DNA from: Deltaproteobacteria bacterium
GTDB taxonomy: Bacteria; Desulfobacterota; Desulfobaccia; Desulfobaccales; 0-14-0-80-60-11
Assembly: GCA_023381945.1 (NCBI GenBank)
Contig: JAMCQY010000060.1
Span: forward strand, 1-14,052
Reading direction: 5' to 3'
DNA length: 14,052 nucleotides
Below, piece by piece: positions 1 through 7,575 of the stretch (within the stretch, counting starts at the first letter, position 1; each line of letters begins with the position of its first letter). The position numbers were made by a program, and so were the translations under genes. A model generated the notes under the pieces. The model did no database searches and had not been told where the DNA came from. It saw only the letters and a program-made list of their open reading frames with translations.

Positions 1-660
1 CGCAAGGTCTCCCAGCCGCCGGGGCAGGCCAAGCCCAACTGGTGGATCTTCAAGGAGCTGGCCAGGCGCCTGGGCCAGGACTGGGCCTCCAACAGCGCCC
101 AGGACATCTGGGATTATGAAGTCTCTCATTTGGCGCCGTCCCTCGTTGGGGTCAAGTACCACCGCATCGAGGGCGACGGCCTGCAATGGCCGGTGCCCGA
201 TTGCGATCACCCGGGCACCTGCACCCTGCATAAAGATGGCTGCTTTACCTGTGGCCAGGGCCGCTTCGCCGCGGTGGATTGGACCCCGCCGGCGGAGGTG
301 CCGGATGAGGAATATCCCCTGGTGCTCAGCACCGGCCGGCGGCTCTATCAATACCACAGCCGCACCCAGACGGGCCGCTGTCCGGGTCTGGACGACATCC
401 TGGGCGAGGAAACCGCCGACATCTCCCTCCAGGATGCGGCCAGATTGGGTATAGAGCCCGGCGAAACCATCAAAGTCAGGTCCCGGCGCGGGGAAGTCAA
501 GGTCAAAGCCAAGGTTACCCAGGAAGTGCCGGAAGGCATGGTATGGATGGCCTTCCATTTCCGGGAGGCCTGCGCCAACTGGCTCACCAACGCGGTATTC
601 GACCCGGTCTCGCAAACCGCGGAATACAAGGCCTGCGCCGTGCGGCTGGAAAAACTCTAA
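1..660 (+). CDS. fdhA: Formate dehydrogenase catalytic subunit, C-terminal part (5' end outside window)
   Basis: The reading frame is open from base 1 to the TAA at 658-660, giving about 219 residues of the C-terminus. It belongs to the molybdopterin/tungstopterin oxidoreductase family, whose FdhA members oxidise formate or reduce CO2. What is visible is the end of the catalytic region and the dinucleotide-binding beta-barrel: the segment STGRRLYQYHSRTQTGR, typical of FdhA, then QDAARLGIEPGE, a basic RSRRGE turn, and HFREACANWLTN near the end. The catalytic Cys/Sec and the N-terminal Fe-S clusters lie upstream, so whether it is a selenoprotein cannot be judged. Formate dehydrogenase would fit the Wood-Ljungdahl and Hdr genes downstream, but a hairpin and two gene remnants separate it from them, so it probably belongs to a different transcript. 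FdhA is preferred over another family member because of the HFREA...LTN ending. Confidence 0.88.
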   Translation, partial: RKVSQPPGQAKPNWWIFKELARRLGQDWASNSAQDIWDYEVSHLAPSLVGVKYHRIEGDGLQWPVPDCDHPGTCTLHKDGCFTCGQGRFAAVDWTPPAEVPDEEYPLVLSTGRRLYQYHSRTQTGRCPGLDDILGEETADISLQDAARLGIEPGETIKVRSRRGEVKVKAKVTQEVPEGMVWMAFHFREACANWLTNAVFDPVSQTAEYKACAVRLEKL

Positions 661-679
661 TGACCATGGTTACTCGGGG

Positions 680-710
680 CAGGGTAGACCCAGGGACAGG
701 TTTACCCCTG
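680..710 (+). terminator. Hairpin 20 bases after fdhA, possible terminator
   Basis: CAGGGTAGACC at 680-690 can pair with GGTTTACCCCTG at 699-710. This makes about 11 pairs with one bulged C and one G-U pair, around an 8-base loop. The tail TTGTTGG is only partly U-rich, so it is not a textbook intrinsic terminator. The position just after the fdhA stop makes transcript termination or 3'-end protection the likely role. GGCAGGG within 676-684 could alternatively pair with CCCTGCC near 721-727. Confidence 0.42.
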
Positions 711-776
711 TTGTTGGATCCCCTGCCTTCTCTCTCCTTTGCGGAAGATTCTTCCCAAAATTGACATGTGAAGCTC

Positions 777-1022
777 ATGAATATTGGTGCCCATTCTTTT
801 GATGAATTCCTGCAATTGGTTGAGTCCTTCCATGGCCATGGCGCGCCCGGCGTCGTCCTCGGCGGCATCATGGTCGAGACGGCCCGGCGGCAGTTGCCGG
901 CGGAGGGGTTGTTCGATGCCATCTGTGAGACCAGGAATTGCCTGCCGGACGCCATTCAGCTTCTCACGCCTTGCACTCAACCTCAGCCTGGTTGGCTTCA
1001 CCAGAGGCCGGCGGCTCAATAG
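777..1022 (+). pseudogene. Truncated FmdE-family protein (N-terminal fragment)
   Basis: Reading from ATG 777 gives 81 residues starting MNIGAHSFDEF, followed by FHGHGAPGVVLGG and FDAICETRNCLPDA, then LLTPCT. This is the recognisable N-terminus of the FmdE (formylmethanofuran dehydrogenase subunit E-like) family, which in anaerobic bacteria often sits beside formate dehydrogenase genes. Family members are usually roughly 200 residues with more sequence after LLTxC and often a C-terminal zinc-finger. Here the resemblance stops after LLTPCT, and a short unrelated tail runs to the TAG at 1020-1022. A GTG at 768 in the same frame is an alternative start; neither has a convincing ribosome-binding site. 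No continuation is seen in the other + frames, so the 3' part looks deleted rather than frameshifted. It is probably a remnant, though a short functional peptide cannot be excluded. Confidence 0.6.
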
Positions 1023-1059
1023 CGACTAACAGGCAATTAATCGGTTATTAATCAGTCCC

Positions 1060-1392
1060 CTACCTGGCCTTCTTGCCGAAGATGGATCCCAGCACCCCCC
1101 GCATGATTTGCCGGCCTATCTGGGTCCCCATGGAGCGGGCCGCGCTCCTGGCCATATCCCCCAGAATTTTGCCTGCCTGCTCCATAGCGGACGGCGGCTG
1201 GCGTCCCTTGGCGGCTCGATCAGCCTCCTCAGCCTCCACTGCTCCGGCTTTGGCCTTAAGAATCTCGTAGGCGGACTCCCGGTCGATGGTTTTTTCATAA
1301 ACCCCGTACAACCCCGAGGCTTTGATTACCCGCTCCCGTGACTGACCCTCTATGAGCATTAATTTTTCTGAATTTGTCCAATTTTCCAACAT
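1060..1392 (-). pseudogene. C-terminal remnant of a YjgR/DUF853 HerA-like NTPase
   Basis: The minus-strand frame gives 110 residues. TIDRESAYEILKAKA in the middle and the ending SAARSMGTQIGRQIMRGVLGSIFG are hallmarks of the C-terminus of YjgR/DUF853-type helicase HerA-like ATPases, which are about 500 residues long. The Walker A and B motifs and the whole ATPase core are absent. The first 25 or so residues before the family match look like random reading of AT-rich DNA, and no ribosome-binding site precedes the ATG at 1392. It is therefore read as a gene tail left by a deletion or rearrangement. It lies convergent to the truncated FmdE gene, with only 37 bases between their stops, so both partial genes may meet at one old junction. 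A small translated protein is possible but less likely. Confidence 0.65.
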
Positions 1393-1466
1393 CGTAATTT
1401 ATTCAATAATAGCCATAGGTTAAATAGCCACATATAACTCTTTGTAGTATTTTCCCACAGCTATCA

Positions 1467-1486
1467 GGGGATTCAGGATATTCCCC
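1467..1486 (+). promoter_or_regulatory. Possible activator-binding inverted repeat upstream of the sigma-54 promoter
   Basis: GGGGA at 1467-1471 and TCCCC at 1482-1486 form an inverted repeat with a 10-base spacer. A further TTCCC lies just upstream at 1452-1456. The site is about 70-90 bases before the predicted start at 1554, the usual place for a sigma-54 activator (bEBP) site. The assignment rests only on symmetry and position. Confidence 0.3.
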
Positions 1487-1526
1487 ATATATAAACATTT
1501 ACCTGAAAAAATAAGTACTTAAGCGA

Positions 1527-1543
1527 TTGGCATATCCTTTGCT
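1527..1543 (+). promoter_or_regulatory. Sigma-54 (RpoN) promoter of the hdr-met operon
   Basis: TTGGCATATCCTTTGCT fits the sigma-54 -24/-12 pattern (TGGCAC-N5-TTGCW). GG (1529-1530) and GC (1541-1542) are separated by exactly 10 bases, and the TTTGCT -12 element is intact. Transcription should start near 1554, leaving a leader of about 100 bases before hdrC at 1654. The surrounding 1393-1560 stretch is much richer in A+T than the genes. If correct, the operon needs a bacterial enhancer-binding protein and ATP hydrolysis for expression; that regulator is not in this window. No comparable promoter was seen in the other gaps. Confidence 0.68.
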
Positions 1544-1653
1544 TTAAATGGTAACGACAAGCCTTGCAAAATAACCGTGATCTCCTGGGGCGCCGAAGAG
1601 GCTGCCACTTTATTAAGAAAATTATCGAGAATCTGAAGCAGGAGCTCATCTTG

Positions 1654-2235
1654 ATGGAAACCAACGTCGATCAACCGCTTATTCCTTCCTTTACATTAGC
1701 GGAGCGCCTGGCCAAGGAAGCCGCCAACCCGGTGTCAGCCTGTTTTCAGTGTAAGAAGTGTTCCGCCGGCTGTCCCCTGTCCTTTGCCATGGATCTGCTG
1801 CCGGACCGGGTTATTCGCCTGGCCCTCATGGGCCAGACGGAAACGCTTCTGGGCTGCCGGACCATCTGGGTCTGCGCCAGTTGCGTCACCTGCACTACCC
1901 GCTGCCCCAACGGCATCGACATTGCCGGGGTCATGGACTGGCTCAAGGAGGAATCACTCCGGCAGGGAAAGGCCATCGATCAACCGGAAGTGGCAGCCTT
2001 CCAGAGGTTCTTCCTGGACAGTCTCCGGCGGGCGGGGGGACGCCTGCCCGAGGTAGCGCTGATGCGCCGCTTCACCCTCTATAAACTCTGGCGGCGGCCC
2101 CGAATCGGTGAACTCCTGGAAAATATGAAGCTGGGCTGGGCCATGATGAGACGCGGCCGTTTGCGCCCGGCCGGACCAAAGCCTCTCAAGGGGCGGAATG
2201 AGATCAACGAAATCTTTCGGCGGGCGGGGGCTTAA
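1654..2235 (+). CDS. hdrC: Heterodisulfide reductase subunit C (HdrC), [4Fe-4S] electron-transfer subunit
   Basis: The 193-residue protein has two classic CxxCxxCxxxCP motifs, C30/C33/C36/C40 and C74/C77/C80/C84. These place two [4Fe-4S] clusters in the short soluble HdrC type, without membrane helices. In Hdr complexes HdrC passes electrons between HdrA and HdrB. The ATG at 1654 is chosen because AGGAG at 1640-1644 lies nine bases before it and the family similarity begins soon after. The frame stays open back to a TTG at 1564, but that stretch reads as leader sequence. It is the first gene after the sigma-54 promoter, and hdrB begins six bases after its stop. The C-terminal third is basic (MMRRGRLRP, KPLKGR), as is common in HdrC. 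Confidence 0.92.
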   Translation: METNVDQPLIPSFTLAERLAKEAANPVSACFQCKKCSAGCPLSFAMDLLPDRVIRLALMGQTETLLGCRTIWVCASCVTCTTRCPNGIDIAGVMDWLKEESLRQGKAIDQPEVAAFQRFFLDSLRRAGGRLPEVALMRRFTLYKLWRRPRIGELLENMKLGWAMMRRGRLRPAGPKPLKGRNEINEIFRRAGA

Positions 2236-2241
2236 GCACTC

Positions 2242-3078
2242 ATGAAGGTATCCTATTATCCCGGCTGTTCTCTGGAAGGCACTGCAGCGGATTACGCCGC
2301 CTCCATCGCGGGCGTCTCTCCTCTGCTGGACCTGGAGTTGGCGGAACTCACAGATTGGAACTGCTGCGGCGCCAGCGCGGCGCACAGCCTCAATCATCAA
2401 CTCTCGATCGAGCTCCCGGCCCGCAACCTGGCCCTGGCCCAAGAGCAAGGGCGCGACCTGGTGGTGCCGTGCGCCCTCTGTTTCAACCGCCTCAAGGCGG
2501 CCGAAAAGGAGCAGCAGCGCCTGGGTAACAATTCCGGCAATGGCATTAAGATTTGGGACTTGCTGGATTTCCTCACCCAAAAATCATTTCTGGCTACTCT
2601 GGAGAAAAAGGCGGTGCGGCCTTTATCCGGGCTGAAGGCCATCGGCTATTACGGCTGCCTGGCCTCCCGCCCCCCGGCGATTACCGATAAGGCGGATTTT
2701 GAGAATCCCCAAGAGCTGGAGCGCCTGCTCCAGGTGCTGCAGGCCGAACCCCTGGACTGGTCCTACAAGACCGATTGCTGCGGCGCCGGCCTGGCCATGT
2801 CCCGGCCGGATCTGATCGATACCCTGGCAGGCCGTCTCTATGAGCGCGCTTTAGCCGCCGGGGCGGAATGTTTCGTGGTCGCCTGCCAGATGTGCCAGGC
2901 CAACCTGGATATGAGCCAGGGGCGCATCTCGAAGAAGTCCGGCAAGAATTATTACCTGCCGGTGTTCTATTTTACCGAGCTGATCGGCCTGGCCCTGGGG
3001 CATCCCGAGGCGGATAAATGGCTGGCCCGCCATCTGGTGGACCCCAGGCCGTTACTGAAGAATAAAGGATTGTTGTGA
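2242..3078 (+). CDS. hdrB: Heterodisulfide reductase subunit B (HdrB), two CCG domains
   Basis: The 278-residue protein carries two cysteine-rich CCG domains (CX31-39CCX34CXXC), which hold the unusual noncubane [4Fe-4S] clusters that split or form disulfides in HdrB. Domain 1 has C9, C41-C42 and C77/C80. Domain 2 has C139, C179-C180 and C215/C218. All ligand cysteines are present, so it should be catalytically competent. In methanogens the substrate is CoM-S-S-CoB. Bacteria lack those cofactors, so the natural partner here is unknown, or HdrB serves as an electron-transfer site toward MetFV. The ATG at 2242 follows hdrC by six bases; the ribosome-binding site is weak (GGGGG-rich stretch), so coupling to hdrC translation is likely. 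Its stop TGA overlaps the hdrA start as TGATG. Confidence 0.93.
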   Translation: MKVSYYPGCSLEGTAADYAASIAGVSPLLDLELAELTDWNCCGASAAHSLNHQLSIELPARNLALAQEQGRDLVVPCALCFNRLKAAEKEQQRLGNNSGNGIKIWDLLDFLTQKSFLATLEKKAVRPLSGLKAIGYYGCLASRPPAITDKADFENPQELERLLQVLQAEPLDWSYKTDCCGAGLAMSRPDLIDTLAGRLYERALAAGAECFVVACQMCQANLDMSQGRISKKSGKNYYLPVFYFTELIGLALGHPEADKWLARHLVDPRPLLKNKGLL

Positions 3079-6000
3079 TGCCTACCGACCACACCAAAGT
3101 TGGCGCCATCAGTGTCATAGGGGGCGGTATCGCCGGTATGCAGGCCGCTCTGGACGCAGCTAATGCGGGGTTTAAGGTCTACCTGGTAGAGAAGGACATC
3201 TCCATCGGCGGGGTCATGGCCCAGTTGGACAAGACTTTCCCCACCAACGACTGCTCCACCTGTCTGATCTCCCCGAAGCTCATCGAGGTGGCCAGGCACC
3301 CGGACATCGAGATTGTCACCCAGTCGGAGGTCGCTGCGGTTGCGGGCGAGGCGGGGCATTTTACCGTCACCCTGCGCCAGGAGCCCCGCTACATCGACCG
3401 CTCCAAGTGCAACGCCTGTGGCGCCTGTTCCGAAGCCTGCCCGGTTGAGCTGCCTTCGGCCTTCGATGAAAATTTGGGGAAACGCCACGCTGCTTTCCGG
3501 CACTTCCCCCAGGCGATTCCGGCCACCTTCGCCATCAAGAAGCTCGATCGGGCCCCCTGTGTGCGGGCCTGTCCAGCGAACCTGACCGCCCAGGGCTACG
3601 TGCAGCTCGTCAAGGCGGGGAAATTTCCCGAGGCCCTGTCGCTGATCATGGACCGGCTGCCGCTCCCCGGCACCATCGGCCGCATTTGCCCTCATCCCTG
3701 CGAAACCGACTGCCGCCGTCAGGAAGTGGACGAGCCTGTGGCTATTTGCTCGCTGAAACGCTTTGTGGCCGACGCGGTGGATTGGACCGAGCTGCCGGCG
3801 CCCGAAGTGAGCAAGCGGCCCGAGGCCGTAGCCATCATTGGGGCCGGACCAAGCGGGCTAAGTTGCGCCTATCATCTGGCCTGCCAGGGCTATAAAGCGG
3901 TGATCTTCGAAGCCTCCGCCGCGGCCGGGGGCTGGCTGCGCTACGGCATTCCCGAATACCGCCTGCCTAAGGAGGTCCTGCAACGGGAAGTGGACTATAT
4001 CCAGCGCCTGGGGGTGGAGATCAACTATAACTCCCCCATCGGCGGCCCGGGCCGCACCATTGATGACCTGCTCACCCAGCAGGGTTTCCGGGCCGTCTAT
4101 CTGGGGGTCGGGGCGCAGGATTCCATCCGCCTGCCGGTGCCGGGCGCCGAGGCCGACGGGGTCCTCTGGGGGGTCGAGTATCTGAAAGACACGGCCTCCG
4201 GGAACGAGTTCGATTTTGCCGGCCTTAAGGTGACGGTTATCGGCGGCGGCAACGTGGCCATGGACGTGGCCCGCACCGCCCGGCGCCAGGGCGGCGAAGT
4301 CACCTTGATTGCGCTGGAAACCCGGGAAGAGATGCCGGCCTCGCCCTGGGAAGTGGCGGAGGCGGAGCAAGAAGGCGTTCAGATTGTGCATCGCTGGGGC
4401 GTCAAGCAGGTCCTGGCGCGGGAGGGTAAATGCACCGGGGTTGAACTTCGAGCCGTGGAGCGGGTCTTTGATGAACAAGGCCGCTTTGCCCCCACTTATC
4501 TAGACGAAAAGACCAGCACCAGGGACAGCGATATCGTCATCCTGGCCATCGGCCAGAGAACCAACCTCAAATTTATCACCGAAGCCGACGGCATCAAACT
4601 TACCCCCCGGGGTCTGATCGAAGCGGACCCGGAAACCCTGGCCACCAGCCGGGAAGGGGTCTTTGCCGGTGGCGACGTGGTCTCCGGCCCTTACATCGCC
4701 ATTGCTGCGGTGGCCGCGGGCCGGGAAGCAGCCATCTCCATCGACCGCTACCTAAATGGTCAGGACCTGAAGGCCGGCCGGGAGAAGCCCCTGCGGCCCA
4801 TCCCCAAGGAAGAGGGCAACTGGACCCCGATACCCGCCGGCACCGCCAAAAAGCGCCGGGCTGAAATGCCCGAGTTGCCTCAAGCCGCCTGGACCAGTGG
4901 TTTTAAAGAAATCAATCTGGGCTTCTCCGAATCCGAGGCGATGGCCGAGGCTGAGCGTTGCCTCAATTGCGGCGGCTGCTCCGAATGCCTGCAGTGTGTC
5001 GCGGCCTGCCAGGCCGGCGCCATTGATCACCAGATGCCGCCCGGCACCCGGCAGCTCGAAGTGGGGGCCATGATCCTGGCCCCGGGCTTCCGGCCCTTCG
5101 ACGCCGGGCAGAAGCCGGAATACGGCTACGGCCGCTACCCCAATGTCGTAACTTCGCTGCAGTTCGAGCGCATCCTCTCCGCCACCGGGCCTTTTGGCGG
5201 CCATGTCCAGCGGCCCGGCGACGGGGCCGCGCCGCGCAAGGTAGCCTGGATCCAGTGCGTGGGCTCGCGGGACGCCTCCTGCGGCCGGGAATACTGCTCC
5301 TACGTCTGCTGCATGTATGCCACCAAGCAGGCCATCATTGCCCGGGAGCACGACCACAACATCGAACCCACCATCTTCTACATCGACCTGCGGGCCCAGG
5401 GGAAGGGGTTCGACCGCTACTGCGAGCGGGCCAGGAATGATCACGGGGTGCGCTATGTCCGGGCGATGATCTCCCGGGTGGCCCAGGACCCCGGCTCCCA
5501 GGATCTGGAACTGAGTTACGTGGACGAGGCCGGCCAGGTGCAAACCGAAATCTTTGAGATGGTGGTGCTGTCGGTGGGCCTGAATCCTCATCCGGCGACC
5601 AAACAACTGGCGGCCAACTGCGCCATCGCCACGGACCGCTATGGCTTTGCGGTGGGTCCGCCCCTGGAACTGGTGTCCACCTCCCGGCCGGGGATCTTCA
5701 CCTGCGGAGTCTTCCAGTCTCCCAAAGACATCCCGGAGACCGTGGGCCAGGCCTCTGGTGCGGCCGGCGCCGCGGCCTCCTTGCTGGCCGAAGCCCGGGG
5801 CACCCTGGTCACCAAGGAAGAATATCCCCCGGAAAAGGAAATTAGTGGCGAGGCGCCCCGGATCGGCATCTTTATCTGCCATTGCGGCATCAATATCGCC
5901 GGGGTGGTGGACGTGGCCGCGGTGGCCGATTACGCCCGGACGCTTCCCGGAGTGGTTTACACCGATCACTACACCTTCACCTGCGCCACGGACTCCCTGG

Positions 6001-7574
6001 ATAAGATGCGCCAGGTGATCGAAACCGAGAATCTCAACCGGGTGGTGGTTGCTTCGTGCAGCCCCCGGACGCACGAACCCCTGTTCCAGGAAAACCTGCG
6101 CAAGGCCGGCTTGAACAAGTACCTGTTCGAGATGGCCAACATTCGAGACCAGGACTCCTGGGTGCACCAGGGGGCGCCGGATGCGGCCACCGCCAAGGCC
6201 AAAGAGCTGGTGAGGATGGCCGCAGCCCGGGCCGCGATCCTGGAGCCTTTGGGCGACCTGCTCTTCCCGGTGAGTCAGCAGGCCCTGGTGGTGGGCGGCG
6301 GTCTGGCGGGGTTGACCGCAGCCCTGACCATCGCCGACGGCGGCTATCAGGTTTATCTGACGGAACCCGGCGAACCCCTGGCCGCCAGCCTGGCCCGGGG
6401 AATGCGCCGCACCCTGGAAGGCCATGAAATTCAGCCCTATCTGAAAGAACTGGTGCGCCGGGTTGAAGACCATCCCAAGATCGAATGGCTGCCCAACACC
6501 CATATTCTGGACGTTTCCGGACATATCGGCAAATTCCGCAGCACGCTGGAGTCAGCCGGCTTTCGCCGCGAAATTGAATACGGCGCCGTGGTGATGGCCA
6601 CCGGCGGTGAAGAGTATGAGCCGGAGGAATACCTTTATTGCCAGGATTCCAGGGTCCTGACCCAAACGGAGATGGAGAATCTGCTCGGGGACGACCCCGC
6701 AGCCCTGAGCGGCGTTCCGACAGTGGCAATGATCCAATGCGTCGGGTCACGTTCGCCGGAACACCAATATTGCAGCCGCACCTGCTGCGGCGACGCTATC
6801 AAAAACGCCATTACCATTAAAGAAATCAATCCAGCTGCCCAGGTCTTCGTCCTCTACCGGGATATCCGCACCTATGGCCTGAAAGAGATTTACTACAAGA
6901 AGGCCCGGGATCTGGGGGTAGTGTTCGTGCGCTTCGAGCCGGAGCGCAAACCCGAGGTGAAGGCGGCCGGGCAGGGTCTGGAAATCCAGGTATTTGACCA
7001 GTCGCTGCAAGCCGAGCTAACGCTGAAGGCCGATTTCCTGGTCCTGTCGGCGGCCATCCGGCCTCACCCGGTGAGCAAAGAAATCGCCAAGGTCTTCAAG
7101 CTGCCCTTTGATGCCGACGGCTTCTTCATGGAGGCCCATCTGAAATTGCGGCCCCTGGATTTTGCCTCGAGCGGCATCTTCCTGTGCGGCCTGGCGCACG
7201 GCCCCAAGTTCCTGGACGAAAGCCTTGCCCAGGCCAAGGGCGCGGCAGCGCGGGCCCTGGGAGTGCTGTCCCAGCAGGAAATGTATGTGGCCGGGTCCAT
7301 AGCCCAGGTGGACCCCTTAAAGTGCGTGGCCTGCCTGACCTGCGTGCGCACCTGCCCCTTTGGGGTCCCCCGGATGGATGAAAGCGAAGGCGTCGCCTTC
7401 ATTGACCCGGCGTCCTGCCAGGGCTGCGGCAACTGTGCCAGCGCCTGCCCCCGGAAGGCCATCGCAGTGAAACACAATCTGGACGAACAATTTATTGCCA
7501 AGATCGGCGCCATCAGTTCGCCCTGGACCACGCACGATTTAGACGATCAACTGGAAGCAGCCGGAGGAAGTTAA
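3078..7574 (+). CDS. hdrA: Giant HdrA: HdrA with inserted GltD/NfnB-type NAD(P)H module, fused to a second HdrA
   Basis: The 1498-residue protein is more than twice the usual HdrA size. Order read by eye: FAD site GGGIAG at 15-20 with the HdrA loop TFPTNDCSTC (C59/C62); [4Fe-4S] motif C111/C114/C117/C121; a Fer4_20-type helical domain with C161, C165, C204, C208, C212; a GltD/NfnB-like flavoprotein with FAD motif GAGPSG at 255-260 and nucleotide motif GGGNVAMD at 389-396; then a return to HdrA with C628/C631/C634/C637/C640/C644, IQCVGSR (C727) and YCSYVCC (C740, C744-745). A second HdrA follows: N-domain with CHCG (C934, C936) and ASCSPRTHE, FAD motif GGGLAG at 1073-1078, IQCVGSR again (C1221), and two ferredoxin clusters C1416-C1426 and C1447-C1457. 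HdrA is the flavin bifurcation site of Hdr complexes; the insert suggests direct NAD(P)H coupling. ATG 3078 overlaps the hdrB stop and has AAAGGA eight bases upstream. Confidence 0.92.
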   Translation: MPTDHTKVGAISVIGGGIAGMQAALDAANAGFKVYLVEKDISIGGVMAQLDKTFPTNDCSTCLISPKLIEVARHPDIEIVTQSEVAAVAGEAGHFTVTLRQEPRYIDRSKCNACGACSEACPVELPSAFDENLGKRHAAFRHFPQAIPATFAIKKLDRAPCVRACPANLTAQGYVQLVKAGKFPEALSLIMDRLPLPGTIGRICPHPCETDCRRQEVDEPVAICSLKRFVADAVDWTELPAPEVSKRPEAVAIIGAGPSGLSCAYHLACQGYKAVIFEASAAAGGWLRYGIPEYRLPKEVLQREVDYIQRLGVEINYNSPIGGPGRTIDDLLTQQGFRAVYLGVGAQDSIRLPVPGAEADGVLWGVEYLKDTASGNEFDFAGLKVTVIGGGNVAMDVARTARRQGGEVTLIALETREEMPASPWEVAEAEQEGVQIVHRWGVKQVLAREGKCTGVELRAVERVFDEQGRFAPTYLDEKTSTRDSDIVILAIGQRTNLKFITEADGIKLTPRGLIEADPETLATSREGVFAGGDVVSGPYIAIAAVAAGREAAISIDRYLNGQDLKAGREKPLRPIPKEEGNWTPIPAGTAKKRRAEMPELPQAAWTSGFKEINLGFSESEAMAEAERCLNCGGCSECLQCVAACQAGAIDHQMPPGTRQLEVGAMILAPGFRPFDAGQKPEYGYGRYPNVVTSLQFERILSATGPFGGHVQRPGDGAAPRKVAWIQCVGSRDASCGREYCSYVCCMYATKQAIIAREHDHNIEPTIFYIDLRAQGKGFDRYCERARNDHGVRYVRAMISRVAQDPGSQDLELSYVDEAGQVQTEIFEMVVLSVGLNPHPATKQLAANCAIATDRYGFAVGPPLELVSTSRPGIFTCGVFQSPKDIPETVGQASGAAGAAASLLAEARGTLVTKEEYPPEKEISGEAPRIGIFICHCGINIAGVVDVAAVADYARTLPGVVYTDHYTFTCATDSLDKMRQVIETENLNRVVVASCSPRTHEPLFQENLRKAGLNKYLFEMANIRDQDSWVHQGAPDAATAKAKELVRMAAARAAILEPLGDLLFPVSQQALVVGGGLAGLTAALTIADGGYQVYLTEPGEPLAASLARGMRRTLEGHEIQPYLKELVRRVEDHPKIEWLPNTHILDVSGHIGKFRSTLESAGFRREIEYGAVVMATGGEEYEPEEYLYCQDSRVLTQTEMENLLGDDPAALSGVPTVAMIQCVGSRSPEHQYCSRTCCGDAIKNAITIKEINPAAQVFVLYRDIRTYGLKEIYYKKARDLGVVFVRFEPERKPEVKAAGQGLEIQVFDQSLQAELTLKADFLVLSAAIRPHPVSKEIAKVFKLPFDADGFFMEAHLKLRPLDFASSGIFLCGLAHGPKFLDESLAQAKGAAARALGVLSQQEMYVAGSIAQVDPLKCVACLTCVRTCPFGVPRMDESEGVAFIDPASCQGCGNCASACPRKAIAVKHNLDEQFIAKIGAISSPWTTHDLDDQLEAAGGS

Positions 7575-7575
7575 G

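Noticed and set aside
702..1019. 105-residue minus-strand frame over the fmdE fragment
   Set aside because: The plus strand carries recognisable FmdE motifs at the same bases; the minus product matches nothing I know and has no clear start site.
1564..1653. Longer hdrC start at TTG 1564
   Set aside because: It is only about 10 bases after the predicted transcription start. The extra 30 residues do not look like HdrC, and ATG 1654 has a well-placed AGGAG.
3075..3077. GTG at 3075 as hdrA start
   Set aside because: The ATG immediately after it overlaps the hdrB stop and is the usual coupled form; spacing to AAAGGA is good for either, so this affects one residue only.
4752..6524. 590-residue open frame on the minus strand inside hdrA
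   Set aside because: It lies antisense to clear HdrA and GltD-like motifs, and its product is rich in Gly, His and Pro as expected from the reverse reading of GC-rich codons. No family motif is seen.
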